A DNA stretch of 64,000 bases from Grimontia sedimenti (GTDB lineage: Bacteria; Pseudomonadota; Gammaproteobacteria; Enterobacterales; Vibrionaceae), in the NCBI RefSeq assembly GCF_011045095.1, contig NZ_JAALDL010000002.1, positions 310,001 to 374,000 of the forward strand, in the 5' to 3' direction. Positions 54,430-62,933 of this stretch are shown one piece after another (position 1 is the stretch's first letter; every line of letters begins with the position of its first letter). A program made the position numbers and the translations under genes. The notes beneath the pieces were generated by a model. That model worked only from the letters and a program-made list of their open reading frames with translations, did not search any database and was not told the DNA's origin.

Positions 54430-54978
54430 ATGAATCTCTCTGCAAAAACAGTCGTTATTATTGCTATTGGTGCCGCTCTTTACGGCATCGGTGGCTTGCC
54501 CATGTTTGGTATCCCCGTTTTTGCCAACACCACACTGAAACCTGCTATGGCGATTCTGGCGCTGTTCAGCGTGCTCTTTGGCCCAGGTGTCGGTTTTTTT
54601 GTTGGCTTCATTGGCCACTGGGTGACAGACCTTTTCGCTGGATGGGGCGTATGGCTGACCTGGGTATTGGGGTCAGGTATTGTTGGTATGATCATCGGCC
54701 TCTTCCCGGTTCTAACCAGAAAGCGCCTCAAATATGGCCACTTCAAGCTGCCTGATGTGTTCTTGTTTTCGCTTTTAGCATTGCTCGGCAATGTGGTCGG
54801 TTACGGCTGCTCAGCTTTTCTTGACACTATTTTGTACGCAGAACCTTTCACCAAGGTGTTTATCCAGCTTTGTATCATTGCCGCTGGTAATGCTTTGCTC
54901 GTGTCAGTTGTCGGCTACTTCATCCTGCAATCTGTCGCCAAGCGCAATAGCCAGTGCCGTAACCTGACTGAGGCCTGA
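54430..54978 (+). CDS. ECF transporter S component, UPF0397/ECF-ribofla_trS family (182 aa)
   Basis: This is the substrate-binding membrane subunit of a vitamin-type ECF ABC transporter. The sequence ([20 protein letters not shown], then [20 protein letters not shown] and [20 protein letters not shown]) matches the UPF0397 family, with six helices. The Pfam name suggests riboflavin, but the substrate is not settled for this branch; a queuosine precursor is another proposal for related systems, and queE/queD lie a few kb away. It is first in an operon with the duplicated ATPase and T component, behind a structured leader. Confidence 0.9.
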   Translation: MNLSAKTVVIIAIGAALYGIGGLPMFGIPVFANTTLKPAMAILALFSVLFGPGVGFFVGFIGHWVTDLFAGWGVWLTWVLGSGIVGMIIGLFPVLTRKRLKYGHFKLPDVFLFSLLALLGNVVGYGCSAFLDTILYAEPFTKVFIQLCIIAAGNALLVSVVGYFILQSVAKRNSQCRNLTEA

Positions 54979-54987
54979 CCGTTCTCC

Positions 54988-56682
54988 ATGACCATCGAAT
55001 TTAAAAACTTCAGCTTCCGTTACGATGCGCTGGTAAACCCGACGCTTAAAAATATCAATCTGCGTATTGAGAAAGGTGAAAAAGTCCTGATTATTGGCCC
55101 AAGTGGAAGCGGGAAATCCACGCTGGGTCAGTGTATTAACGGTTTAATTCCTCATGCTGTAGAAGGCGATATTTCTGGCGACCTTTTTATTGGCGGTCAC
55201 AACGCTAACACCATGTCGTTGGTTCAGCATACCGAACAAGTCGGCACCGTTTTGCAAGATACCGACAGCCAGTTTGTTGGCCTAACCGTAGGTGAAGACA
55301 TCGCTTTCGCACTGGAAAACCAACAGGTTTCAGTTGCTGATATGTACCCTGTTGTGAAAGCCACTGCCAAGATGGTTGAGCTGGAAACCCTACTCAACCA
55401 TGCGCCTCATGATCTATCCGGTGGCCAGAAACAACGCGTATCTCTTGCTGGCGTGCTGGTCGACGATGTCGATGTGCTGCTGTTCGATGAACCGCTAGCC
55501 GCTCTTGACCCAAAAACAGGCAAGCGCACCATTGAAATTATCGACCAACTTCACCGTGATACCGGTAAAACTATCATCATCATTGAGCACCGTTTGGAAG
55601 ATGTGCTGACCCAACATGTTGACCGAGTGATACTGATGGATAACGGTACCATAGTGGCAGACACCACACCGAATGCGCTGATGATGTCTGGTTTGCTTGA
55701 AACTCATGGTATCCGCCAACCGCTCTACTTTTCTGCTCTCAAACATGCAGGTTGTCAGCTGACTGAATCCGATTCTCCTGCTTATCTGTCAGCGCTACCT
55801 GTCGAGAAGTTCAAAGAATCGCTCCAACATTGGGCAACAGTGAACAACGCTTCTGCTCGCACAGAAAATCAGCAGCCTTTGCTAACTGTGGAAGAACTCA
55901 CCTACTCCTATGACGGTGAGAAAAATGCGCTTGAAGACGTTTCCTTCACTGTTTACCGCGGCGAATTGGTATCCATTCTCGGTAAAAACGGTTCGGGCAA
56001 ATCCACCATCACCAAGCTGGTGATGGGTGTGTTGGAGCCAGACTCAGGAAGCATCACTTTCGAAGGTCAGGATTTCAATCAGATGTCGATTTTTGAGCGA
56101 AGCAAGAAAGTCGGCGTCGTAATGCAAAACCCTAATCATATGATCTCCCACCATATGATCATGGATGAAGTGGCATTCGGCCTGAAAAACCAAGGCTTGG
56201 ATGACAAAGAGATCGAACAACGCTGTCTTGAAGTACTTGAATTCTGCGGTCTGAGAAAATACCGACACTGGCCGGTTGATGCACTCAGCTACGGCCAGAA
56301 GAAACGTGTCACTATCGCTTCTATTCTAGTGATGGAACCTGAACTGCTAATTCTGGACGAACCGACTGCGGGTCAGGATTACCGTAACTACACCGCGATG
56401 CTGTCCTTCATCAAACGACTAAACGAAGAACGTGGAGTGACAGTGATCATCATCTCCCATGACCTGCACCTGGTGCTTGAAAACACCACCCGTTCGATCG
56501 TAATTGCTGACAGTAAGTTGATTGCTGATGCACCAATGACTGACGTCTTCAGTCAGCCGGCTTTATTAGAGAGTGCCAACTTAACCACCACCAGCCTTTA
56601 TGAGCTGGCAGAGCGGGCTGATATCAGCGATATCAATGGATTCATGCAGCAGTTTATTGAGACAGAGAGCAACGCCAAATGA
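54988..56682 (+). CDS. ECF transporter ATPase, two fused ATP-binding cassettes (564 aa)
   Basis: This cytoplasmic energising subunit carries two complete ABC domains in one chain, corresponding to fused EcfA1 and EcfA2. The first has Walker A GPSGSGKST, signature LSGGQKQRVS and Walker B VLLFDEPLAALDP. The second has GKNGSGKST, signature LSYGQKKRVT and LLILDEPTAGQD. The second signature has Tyr where Gly is standard, so the two sites may not be equivalent. It follows the S component by nine bases and overlaps the T component by four. Confidence 0.93.
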   Translation: MTIEFKNFSFRYDALVNPTLKNINLRIEKGEKVLIIGPSGSGKSTLGQCINGLIPHAVEGDISGDLFIGGHNANTMSLVQHTEQVGTVLQDTDSQFVGLTVGEDIAFALENQQVSVADMYPVVKATAKMVELETLLNHAPHDLSGGQKQRVSLAGVLVDDVDVLLFDEPLAALDPKTGKRTIEIIDQLHRDTGKTIIIIEHRLEDVLTQHVDRVILMDNGTIVADTTPNALMMSGLLETHGIRQPLYFSALKHAGCQLTESDSPAYLSALPVEKFKESLQHWATVNNASARTENQQPLLTVEELTYSYDGEKNALEDVSFTVYRGELVSILGKNGSGKSTITKLVMGVLEPDSGSITFEGQDFNQMSIFERSKKVGVVMQNPNHMISHHMIMDEVAFGLKNQGLDDKEIEQRCLEVLEFCGLRKYRHWPVDALSYGQKKRVTIASILVMEPELLILDEPTAGQDYRNYTAMLSFIKRLNEERGVTVIIISHDLHLVLENTTRSIVIADSKLIADAPMTDVFSQPALLESANLTTTSLYELAERADISDINGFMQQFIETESNAK

Positions 56683-57530
56683 AAGCATCCAAAATGAAGT
56701 TCGGTATCAACTACATTGATACTCAATCGCCACTTCATGCGCTAAATGGCATCACCAAATTTGCCCTGTTTATGGCTTGGGTCACTGTGGTTCTCACGAC
56801 CTTCGACCTGCGTATTATTGTTGCAATGGTGCTGCTCGGCCTAGCCTTGCTGAAGATGACAGGCGTAGCCTTTCAGGTTTATAAACCACTTTTGTTGGGT
56901 ACATTGAGCGTGCTCGGCATGAATGCCTTGTTTATGTTTTTGGTTGCGCCCCAACAAGGCTCAGAATGGACAAACACTGCAACTGAGATCATTGCGTTAC
57001 CGGGTCACTATTCGCTAACCCAGGAAACCTTGTTTTACTTACTCACGGTCACGTTGAAATACTTCAGCATGTTCCCTATCGCGCTGGTGTTTGTGTTTAC
57101 CACTCACCCAACGGAGTTTGCCTCTAGCCTGAATCGCATTGGTGTACCCTACAAGATTGCTTATGCGGTCAGCCTGACGCTTCGTTATCTGCCAGAAGTG
57201 AAGAATGATTTCGTCAATATCATGCATGCACAGCAAGCTCGCGGTGTGGATTTCTCAAAGAATGCACCGCTGATGACACGTTTCCGTGGTGTGGCAAAAA
57301 TTCTTATTCCACTGATTTTTTCCAGCCTAGATCGTGCCGACGAAATCTCTAATGCCATGACACTTCGCGGCTTCGGACGCAATAAATCGCGTACTTGGTA
57401 TAACGAGCGCCCGCTGGCTCTGAAAGACTGGAGCATGCTGGCACTTATCGCTATCTGTGTTGCGCTGGCGCTGACGAAACGCTCGCTCGACAATGGTGTT
57501 GTCTGGTACCCGCTACAATACCAATCGTAG
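56679..57530 (+). CDS. ECF transporter transmembrane T component (283 aa)
   Basis: This EcfT/CbiQ-like scaffold couples the ATPase to the S component in the inner membrane. Helices occupy residues about 25-65, 70-95 and 125-150. The two cytoplasmic coupling motifs with Ala/Leu-Arg-Gly are visible in QQARGVDFSKNAP and MTLRGFGRNKSRTW. The start overlaps the ATPase stop (ATGA). It completes a dedicated group-I ECF operon with its own S, A and T genes. Confidence 0.92.
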   Translation: MKASKMKFGINYIDTQSPLHALNGITKFALFMAWVTVVLTTFDLRIIVAMVLLGLALLKMTGVAFQVYKPLLLGTLSVLGMNALFMFLVAPQQGSEWTNTATEIIALPGHYSLTQETLFYLLTVTLKYFSMFPIALVFVFTTHPTEFASSLNRIGVPYKIAYAVSLTLRYLPEVKNDFVNIMHAQQARGVDFSKNAPLMTRFRGVAKILIPLIFSSLDRADEISNAMTLRGFGRNKSRTWYNERPLALKDWSMLALIAICVALALTKRSLDNGVVWYPLQYQS

Positions 57531-57687
57531 TAAATATCTGCTCATCCTAGCTTGTTAAAATGCTCGATAACTGTGTTGAAAAATTTGATTGTAGAATAAC
57601 GACTTATTGAAATTTTTTGCCTTGCTCTCGAGCATTTTTCCTGCGCTATTTCTGATCACCTACCTACTGTGATTGGTATAAACAACA

Positions 57688-57708
57688 AAAGGAGCCAATG
57701 GCTCCTTT
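57688..57708. terminator. Bidirectional terminator between ecfT and mlc
   Basis: AAAGGAGCC (57688-57696) pairs perfectly with GGCTCCTTT (57700-57708) around AAT, with A-rich and T-rich flanks for both converging genes. Confidence 0.85.
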
Positions 57709-57739
57709 CTGCATTGTCACTCTTAGGGGCTGTCGATCT

Positions 57740-58954
57740 TTACCCTTCCAGCACCTTCATCAGCAAGTACCCGTCATACATGGCGCGTTTCACCAGTGCA
57801 GCGCCTGGCATGGTTGCCTGTGTATAGAAATGGCTTTCTTCCAGTATCAAGTTCTCAAAGTAATGTGGAAGTGTTTGGTTTTGAATGCGCTCCATGATGG
57901 CTGGGTACAACACAGATTTCGCCTGGTTGAATTCACCGCCAATCAAAATTCGCTCTGGGTTAAACAAGTTCACCACGATGGCAATTGCCTGACCCAGATT
58001 GTGTCCGAGCTCAGTGATCACTTTTACCGCAACACCGTCACCCGCTATTGCCGCAGCACAGAGAGAATCAATCGTCAGCGGTTTGTCCTGCAATACACTT
58101 TCATGGCCTTGATCCAGCAGTACCTGCGCATCTTCGAGCACTGCTTGTAAACTGGCCACCGTTTCCAGACAACCGCTGTTTCCGCAATAGCAGCGTTTGC
58201 CGAAAGGTTTAATCTGAATATGACCTAATTCGCCGATGTTACCCACTTGGCCTTCAAGCACTTTGCCGTCAATCATGATGCCAGCGCCGACACCGTGGTG
58301 GATCGAAATCAGTACTGAGTTTTCAACATCACGCGCATTCCCGAACAGCTTTTCCGCCAATGCCCATGAACGGGTGTCATTACCGATAAAAACAGGTAAG
58401 CCTGTCGCACGGTGAATAGCTGGTCCCAAAGGCATATTGTGGACATCATAGTGCGGCATTTGAATCACAATACCTTGCGTGCTGTTCACCAAACCGGGCA
58501 GGGAAACGGCAATGGCAGTGACACGATCAACCACCTCAGAGTGGGTGGAGAAGAACTGGTTGATGTGTTGCTGAATCAATTCGAGCAGTAAGTCTTGTTC
58601 AAGCACCAGAATGTCATGGCGTTCTTCCACCAAAATGTCGCCACCCAACTCGTGGAGTGCCAGTGTCAGGTAGCCACGTCCAAGACGGATAGAAAGGAAT
58701 TGCCAGCCTTCATTGTTTAACACCAATCCGATAGCAGGACGTCCACGGCTGACTGGCTCACCGTACTCAGTCTCTTTGACCAAATGGGCTTCAATCAGCT
58801 CACGGGTGATTTTGGTAATACTGGCAGGCGCTAGCTGGCTGCGCTTAGAGAGTTCAATTCGGGAGATTGGCCCTAGCTGATCGATCAACTTATATACTGC
58901 TCCAGCGTTGTTACGCTTGATGTGATCTATATGTCCTGGCTGGGCGAGGATCAT
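57740..58954 (-). CDS. mlc: ROK-family transcriptional repressor Mlc (404 aa)
   Basis: This sugar-responsive regulator in E. coli represses ptsG, ptsHI and manXYZ and is sequestered by EIICB-Glc. The match is extended: QPGHIDHIKRNNAGAVYKLI, IDQLGPISRIELSKRSQLAP, ASITKITRELIEAHLV, then the ROK sugar-kinase-like body with GVGAGIMIDG, GELGHIQI and the zinc motif GKRCYCGNSGCLETVAS. I start at 58954, where AGGGAG is upstream; the frame extends to 59047 but without a match. No PTS genes are nearby. The length equals that of E. coli Mlc within two residues. Confidence 0.92.
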   Translation of the reverse strand: MILAQPGHIDHIKRNNAGAVYKLIDQLGPISRIELSKRSQLAPASITKITRELIEAHLVKETEYGEPVSRGRPAIGLVLNNEGWQFLSIRLGRGYLTLALHELGGDILVEERHDILVLEQDLLLELIQQHINQFFSTHSEVVDRVTAIAVSLPGLVNSTQGIVIQMPHYDVHNMPLGPAIHRATGLPVFIGNDTRSWALAEKLFGNARDVENSVLISIHHGVGAGIMIDGKVLEGQVGNIGELGHIQIKPFGKRCYCGNSGCLETVASLQAVLEDAQVLLDQGHESVLQDKPLTIDSLCAAAIAGDGVAVKVITELGHNLGQAIAIVVNLFNPERILIGGEFNQAKSVLYPAIMERIQNQTLPHYFENLILEESHFYTQATMPGAALVKRAMYDGYLLMKVLEG

Positions 58955-59214
58955 CCCATACTCCCTGTAAAATTCTTGAATAATGAATTTTTTTACTTTG
59001 CGAAGTAATTGTGAAGCGTCATGAGATAATGTCGTGAAGCTCGTCACGAGCTAATTAATTTACCGCATAGATAAAAAGCTCAGATTCATAAAATCAATAA
59101 GTTAGCGCCATTTCAATCGGTAAGAGATGTATCTGTTTATTTCGGGTCAAGACAGTCGCCCCCGAAACTGACATAATCTGCCCCCTTCTTTGAACCAGTG
59201 ACTGTTTTAGCGGT

Positions 59215-59877
59215 ATGTACAACGTCAACGAAATATTCGAAACTATTCAGGGCGAAGGCACCTTCACCGGCGTACCTTCTGTCTTTGTTCGTCTTCAAGG
59301 CTGTCCGGTAGGCTGCCCTTGGTGTGATACGCGCCAGACATGGGATACTCTGCCAGCCGATGAACGTGATTTTGGAACCATTATCGCGAAAAATGGCGAT
59401 AGCCCATTGTGGACGAAAGTCACTGCCGAAGAAATTCTGACTCACCTGCAAAGCAGCTATCACGCCAAACATGTGGTGATTACTGGTGGCGAGCCTTGTA
59501 TGTTTGATCTACTGCCTTTAACTTCACTATTAGAATCAAATGGTTATCGCTGTCAGATCGAAACCAGCGGCACCTATGCAGTAAAAGCCACCTCCAATAC
59601 CTGGGTCACTGTTTCCCCTAAGATTAATATGCGAGGAAAACTGCCAGTTTTGGGAGAAGCCTTAGCGCGTGCCAATGAGATAAAGCACCCAGTGGGTACA
59701 GAAAGTGATATTGAAAAGCTCGAAGAACTACTGAAAGGCATTGATTTATCAGACAAAGAAGTTGCACTTCAACCAATCAGCCAAAAAGAACGCGCAACTA
59801 AGCTATGTATTGAAACCTGCATCAAGAAAAACTGGCGTCTTTCGATTCAAACACACAAGTATCTGGAAATTGCCTGA
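59215..59877 (+). CDS. queE: 7-carboxy-7-deazaguanine synthase (220 aa)
   Basis: This radical-SAM enzyme of the preQ0/queuosine pathway converts 6-carboxytetrahydropterin to 7-carboxy-7-deazaguanine. It starts YNVNEIFETIQGEGTFTGVP, the QueE signature, with the cluster motif CPVGCPWC (Cys30, Cys34, Cys37) and ITGGEPCMFDL. The length is typical of the proteobacterial form. It converges on queD, the preceding step of the pathway, across a shared terminator. Confidence 0.95.
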   Translation: MYNVNEIFETIQGEGTFTGVPSVFVRLQGCPVGCPWCDTRQTWDTLPADERDFGTIIAKNGDSPLWTKVTAEEILTHLQSSYHAKHVVITGGEPCMFDLLPLTSLLESNGYRCQIETSGTYAVKATSNTWVTVSPKINMRGKLPVLGEALARANEIKHPVGTESDIEKLEELLKGIDLSDKEVALQPISQKERATKLCIETCIKKNWRLSIQTHKYLEIA

Positions 59878-59928
59878 TATTACTCTCTGAAAAAGGCAGG
59901 TAGACTGCTTATTTTTCAAGGCACAAAA

Positions 59929-59949
59929 AAAGGGCCAAGTTGGCCCTTT
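59929..59949. terminator. Bidirectional terminator between queE and queD
   Basis: AGGGCC (59931-59936) pairs with GGCCCT (59942-59947), flanked by A and T runs, so it works in both directions. Confidence 0.9.
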
Positions 59950-59975
59950 TTTATTCCGCTGTTAAAGCAAACTGC

Positions 59976-60338
59976 TTACTCGCCAGTGTAAATACAACCC
60001 GCTGTACAGGTTTCTTTAATCATAACCTTACTAAGGATTGGCAGTTCTGGTTTTAGCTGATCCCAAATCCACTTCGCCAACACTTCACTGGTTGGGTTTT
60101 CCAGACCTTCAATATCATTCAGGTAGTAATGGTCCAGGCGATCATAGATAGGTTTGAATGCTTGTTTGATCTCAGAAAAATCAATCACCCAACCAGTATG
60201 CGGGTCCACTTCACCAGCCACATAAATTCGAACCAGGAAAGAGTGGCCATGCAGACGACCGCACTTATGTCCCTCTGGGACATTCGGCAGCCGGTGTGCC
60301 GCTTCAAACATGAATTCTTTAAACAGTTCGGTATGCAT
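59976..60338 (-). CDS. queD: 6-carboxy-5,6,7,8-tetrahydropterin synthase (120 aa)
   Basis: This makes 6-carboxytetrahydropterin from dihydroneopterin triphosphate, the first dedicated queuosine step. It is a PTPS-family protein with the zinc His in FEAAHRLPN and the pair in [10 protein letters not shown], the catalytic Cys in [17 protein letters not shown] and [14 protein letters not shown], ending with [11 protein letters not shown]. The length is exactly that expected of QueD. It is monocistronic and convergent with queE. Confidence 0.96.
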   Translation of the reverse strand: MHTELFKEFMFEAAHRLPNVPEGHKCGRLHGHSFLVRIYVAGEVDPHTGWVIDFSEIKQAFKPIYDRLDHYYLNDIEGLENPTSEVLAKWIWDQLKPELPILSKVMIKETCTAGCIYTGE

Positions 60339-60564
60339 TTTTAGCGTTCCTGTGATCGAGTGTTTTTACATTGCGCGGCGATGCTACTCAATAATTGCGT
60401 TGAGCTCAAACTGATTCGGCTGCAATAACAATATCCAAGCGTGCGAGACGACCCATAAATTTTTGTGTTGCAACAATCACACATTAACATCATGGTTAAT
60501 ACTTATTCACATTATTGCAGCTAAACTATTGATAATAATAACTACATGGAAGTCATCGTTAACA

Positions 60565-62169
60565 ATGCGCCTACCAATAGCGGTCAAAATACTCTTCGTC
60601 TTGCTCGGTATATTTTCTGTCGTATTAGCTGTTTCCCTGATCTACCAAACTAACCACCAGAAAACTTTTGTTACTGATATTGTCGGAGAGCAAACCTTAG
60701 ATAAAGCCAGCAATTATTTCGATAGCCTGAACATGATGATGCTGACCGGCACCATCCATCAAAAGGAAGCGCTGAGAAATAAAGTACTGGAACAGAATGG
60801 CATTGAAGATGCCCGAGTTATCCGTGCCGATGGCATTACAAGCATCTTCGGCCCCGGAAATCCCAATCAGGCAATTCTCGATAACATAGATCAACGTGCG
60901 GTAGCAGGAGAAACCATTGTAGAGCGTGTTACCCGTGATTATGGTCCCGGTATTGTTGTCGCTCTGCCTATGAAAGCCAGCGCAAACTATCGCGGCACCA
61001 ATTGTATGCAGTGCCACATTGTTCCAGAGGACACCGTTCTTGGCGTCGTGAGGCTGGAATATAACCTGTCTGAACTCTATGAAAGTATCAACGGGGATAT
61101 GTGGGTCACGGCTGGCATTATGGGAGCCATTACCCTCGGCGGTTTCGCACTGACCTTCGGCTTTGTTCGCGTCAGTTTGGTTTCGCCTTTGAAGCGAATC
61201 TCCCATTTCATGCATCGTTGCAGCGAAGAAAAAAACCTCAGCCAACGCTTGGCCATGCACCGGGACGATGAAATCGGCCAATTGGCAGCCAGTTGCGATA
61301 CCCTGCTCGACAGCTTTTCTAGCAGCCTGAACCGCGTGAAAGGTACAGCCATGACATTGCTTGAGGAAGCCACAGTGCTGACTAATGTCTCCAGTGAAAC
61401 CAATAACCTGGTTGAGAATCAACACCGGGAAACGCAGGAGATGTCTTCGTCTATTGATGAAGTTCAACATCATCAGCACATCGTGGAAGAGAAAACCACG
61501 GAGGCAGCAGAACTGAGCCAAAACCTGGCCGAGAACGCACAACAAGGTCGCAACGTCGCGAATGTCGCAGCGGAACAGATCCAGCAATTGGTTCAGGAAG
61601 TCGATCAGGTTCGTCATCAAATCCTTGCTGTGAACCAGCAAAGCAAGGAAGTAAACAGCATTCTGGAAGTCATTCGCGGTATCGCCGAACAAACCAACCT
61701 TCTCGCGCTTAACGCTGCGATCGAAGCAGCCCGAGCTGGCGAGCAAGGTCGCGGGTTTGCTGTTGTCGCTGACGAAGTGCGAAGTCTTGCCAGTCGCACC
61801 CATGATGCGACAGGCGATATTCAGAGCATCATCGAGCAACTGACAGCCGATGCCGAGCGCTCAGCTTCAGCCATCGAGACCACTTGCGAAAACACGGCTC
61901 AGCGCTCTGATACCGTCATGCAACTGTCTAACTCATTGGCTCAGATCGCCGAGGAAATACTGATTGTGAATGCGAACGCCAAAGAGATCAGTCAAGATAC
62001 AGTACATCAGGCTGAAATGGCGGATAACCTTAGAGAACAGGTGGTGACCATTCAGTCCCATGCGGAAGACACATCAACCAACGCCAACCAGACACAGGCC
62101 ATCAGCGCGATGCTGAAAAACCTCGCCGATCAACTCGAGCAACTGATCGACCAATTCAAGTTGGCATAA
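60565..62169 (+). CDS. Methyl-accepting chemotaxis protein with a CxxCH heme motif in its sensor domain (534 aa)
   Basis: This is a transmembrane chemoreceptor. TM1 is residues 6-27, the periplasmic sensor about 28-175, TM2 about 176-198, then HAMP ([13 protein letters not shown] region) and a full cytoplasmic signalling tip with [20 protein letters not shown] and [13 protein letters not shown]. The sensor contains [13 protein letters not shown]: Cys147, Cys150, His151, a c-type heme attachment motif followed by [14 protein letters not shown], as in heme-binding PAS/DUF3365-like sensors. It may sense redox state, oxygen or NO. I start at 60565 because the earlier in-frame start adds a hydrophobic segment without a good ribosome site. 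Confidence 0.9.
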   Translation: MRLPIAVKILFVLLGIFSVVLAVSLIYQTNHQKTFVTDIVGEQTLDKASNYFDSLNMMMLTGTIHQKEALRNKVLEQNGIEDARVIRADGITSIFGPGNPNQAILDNIDQRAVAGETIVERVTRDYGPGIVVALPMKASANYRGTNCMQCHIVPEDTVLGVVRLEYNLSELYESINGDMWVTAGIMGAITLGGFALTFGFVRVSLVSPLKRISHFMHRCSEEKNLSQRLAMHRDDEIGQLAASCDTLLDSFSSSLNRVKGTAMTLLEEATVLTNVSSETNNLVENQHRETQEMSSSIDEVQHHQHIVEEKTTEAAELSQNLAENAQQGRNVANVAAEQIQQLVQEVDQVRHQILAVNQQSKEVNSILEVIRGIAEQTNLLALNAAIEAARAGEQGRGFAVVADEVRSLASRTHDATGDIQSIIEQLTADAERSASAIETTCENTAQRSDTVMQLSNSLAQIAEEILIVNANAKEISQDTVHQAEMADNLREQVVTIQSHAEDTSTNANQTQAISAMLKNLADQLEQLIDQFKLA

Positions 62170-62194
62170 CCCAGCGAGCTCAGTCTTAAATATC

Positions 62195-62224
62195 AAAGTC
62201 CCGCAACCAAGGCGGGGCTTTGTC
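62195..62224 (+). terminator. Terminator of the chemoreceptor gene
   Basis: AAAGTCCCGC (62195-62204) pairs with GCGGGGCTTT (62212-62221) with one wobble, followed by GTCTTT. Confidence 0.75.
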
Positions 62225-62369
62225 TTTCTGGCAGTATATCTTACCCACTATTGTCCCATTCGATGACTTGAACCCCAGGCTCAACCAGCCCAATAAAGCC
62301 TTCGACATTTTTTCACACGCTTCGATTTATATCTAACGTTTAATCCTTTGAAGCAACGGACTGTTAGAA

Positions 62370-62924
62370 ATGAAAAGCCGTATTCCCGAACAAAAATTCG
62401 TTTCGGTTCCAATGACGTTGGCAGCATTACCCCTTATTTTTGCCGCAAGTTGTTACTCACAAGATGACTTCAACACTTATCAGCTAGATATCACAACGGA
62501 AATTCTTACCGAAGGCGGCGTCGCCGCCGAGGATGAGTTATTGATTGGCGGTGAGTTTAGATATTTCTTTTTGCGCCAGTCACCTTTTCATTTGTACCTG
62601 TCTTCCGGCTACCGTACAGACTCCGACGATGAAGGCAGTACTTTTGACATTTACAACGCTGACTTCGGCTCTCAGTGGGACTTTGGTTACTTCTGGGGAA
62701 ACCGAGCATTTTTAGAAGCCGCAGTTGGGGCTGCTTACATTCAAGAGTCCTATGCCATTTCGCTCATCGACCGCAATGCTAGCAGTGACTTTGATGAATT
62801 CACTTACAAAGCTGCTTTTGGACTGGGTGTTGAATGGCAAAACACAGTCGGAACCAAGCTCTTTATCAATCAATACGGCTCGGATTACCGCACACTCGGT
62901 ATCAGCCTTTCCTATTCATTCTAA
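62370..62924 (+). CDS. Exported protein, small outer-membrane beta-barrel candidate (184 aa)
   Basis: A signal peptide is predicted (MTLAALPLIFAASCYSQ within the first 36 residues), with an unusually long polar start. The mature part shows alternating hydrophobic/polar stretches rich in Tyr, Phe and Gly (GGEFRYFFLRQSPFHLYLSS, ALFLEAAVGAAYIQ-like strands) and ends LGISLSYSF with the C-terminal Phe typical of outer-membrane barrels. A Cys near the cleavage site means a lipoprotein cannot be excluded. It lies nine bases before the di-heme peroxidase gene, so the two may form an operon. No family recognised. Confidence 0.75.
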   Translation: MKSRIPEQKFVSVPMTLAALPLIFAASCYSQDDFNTYQLDITTEILTEGGVAAEDELLIGGEFRYFFLRQSPFHLYLSSGYRTDSDDEGSTFDIYNADFGSQWDFGYFWGNRAFLEAAVGAAYIQESYAISLIDRNASSDFDEFTYKAAFGLGVEWQNTVGTKLFINQYGSDYRTLGISLSYSF

Positions 62925-62933
62925 GAGGTATTC

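Noticed and set aside
60697-61839. 380-codon frame antisense to the chemoreceptor gene
   Set aside because: The plus-strand product is a textbook chemoreceptor; the antisense frame is a by-product of its codon use.
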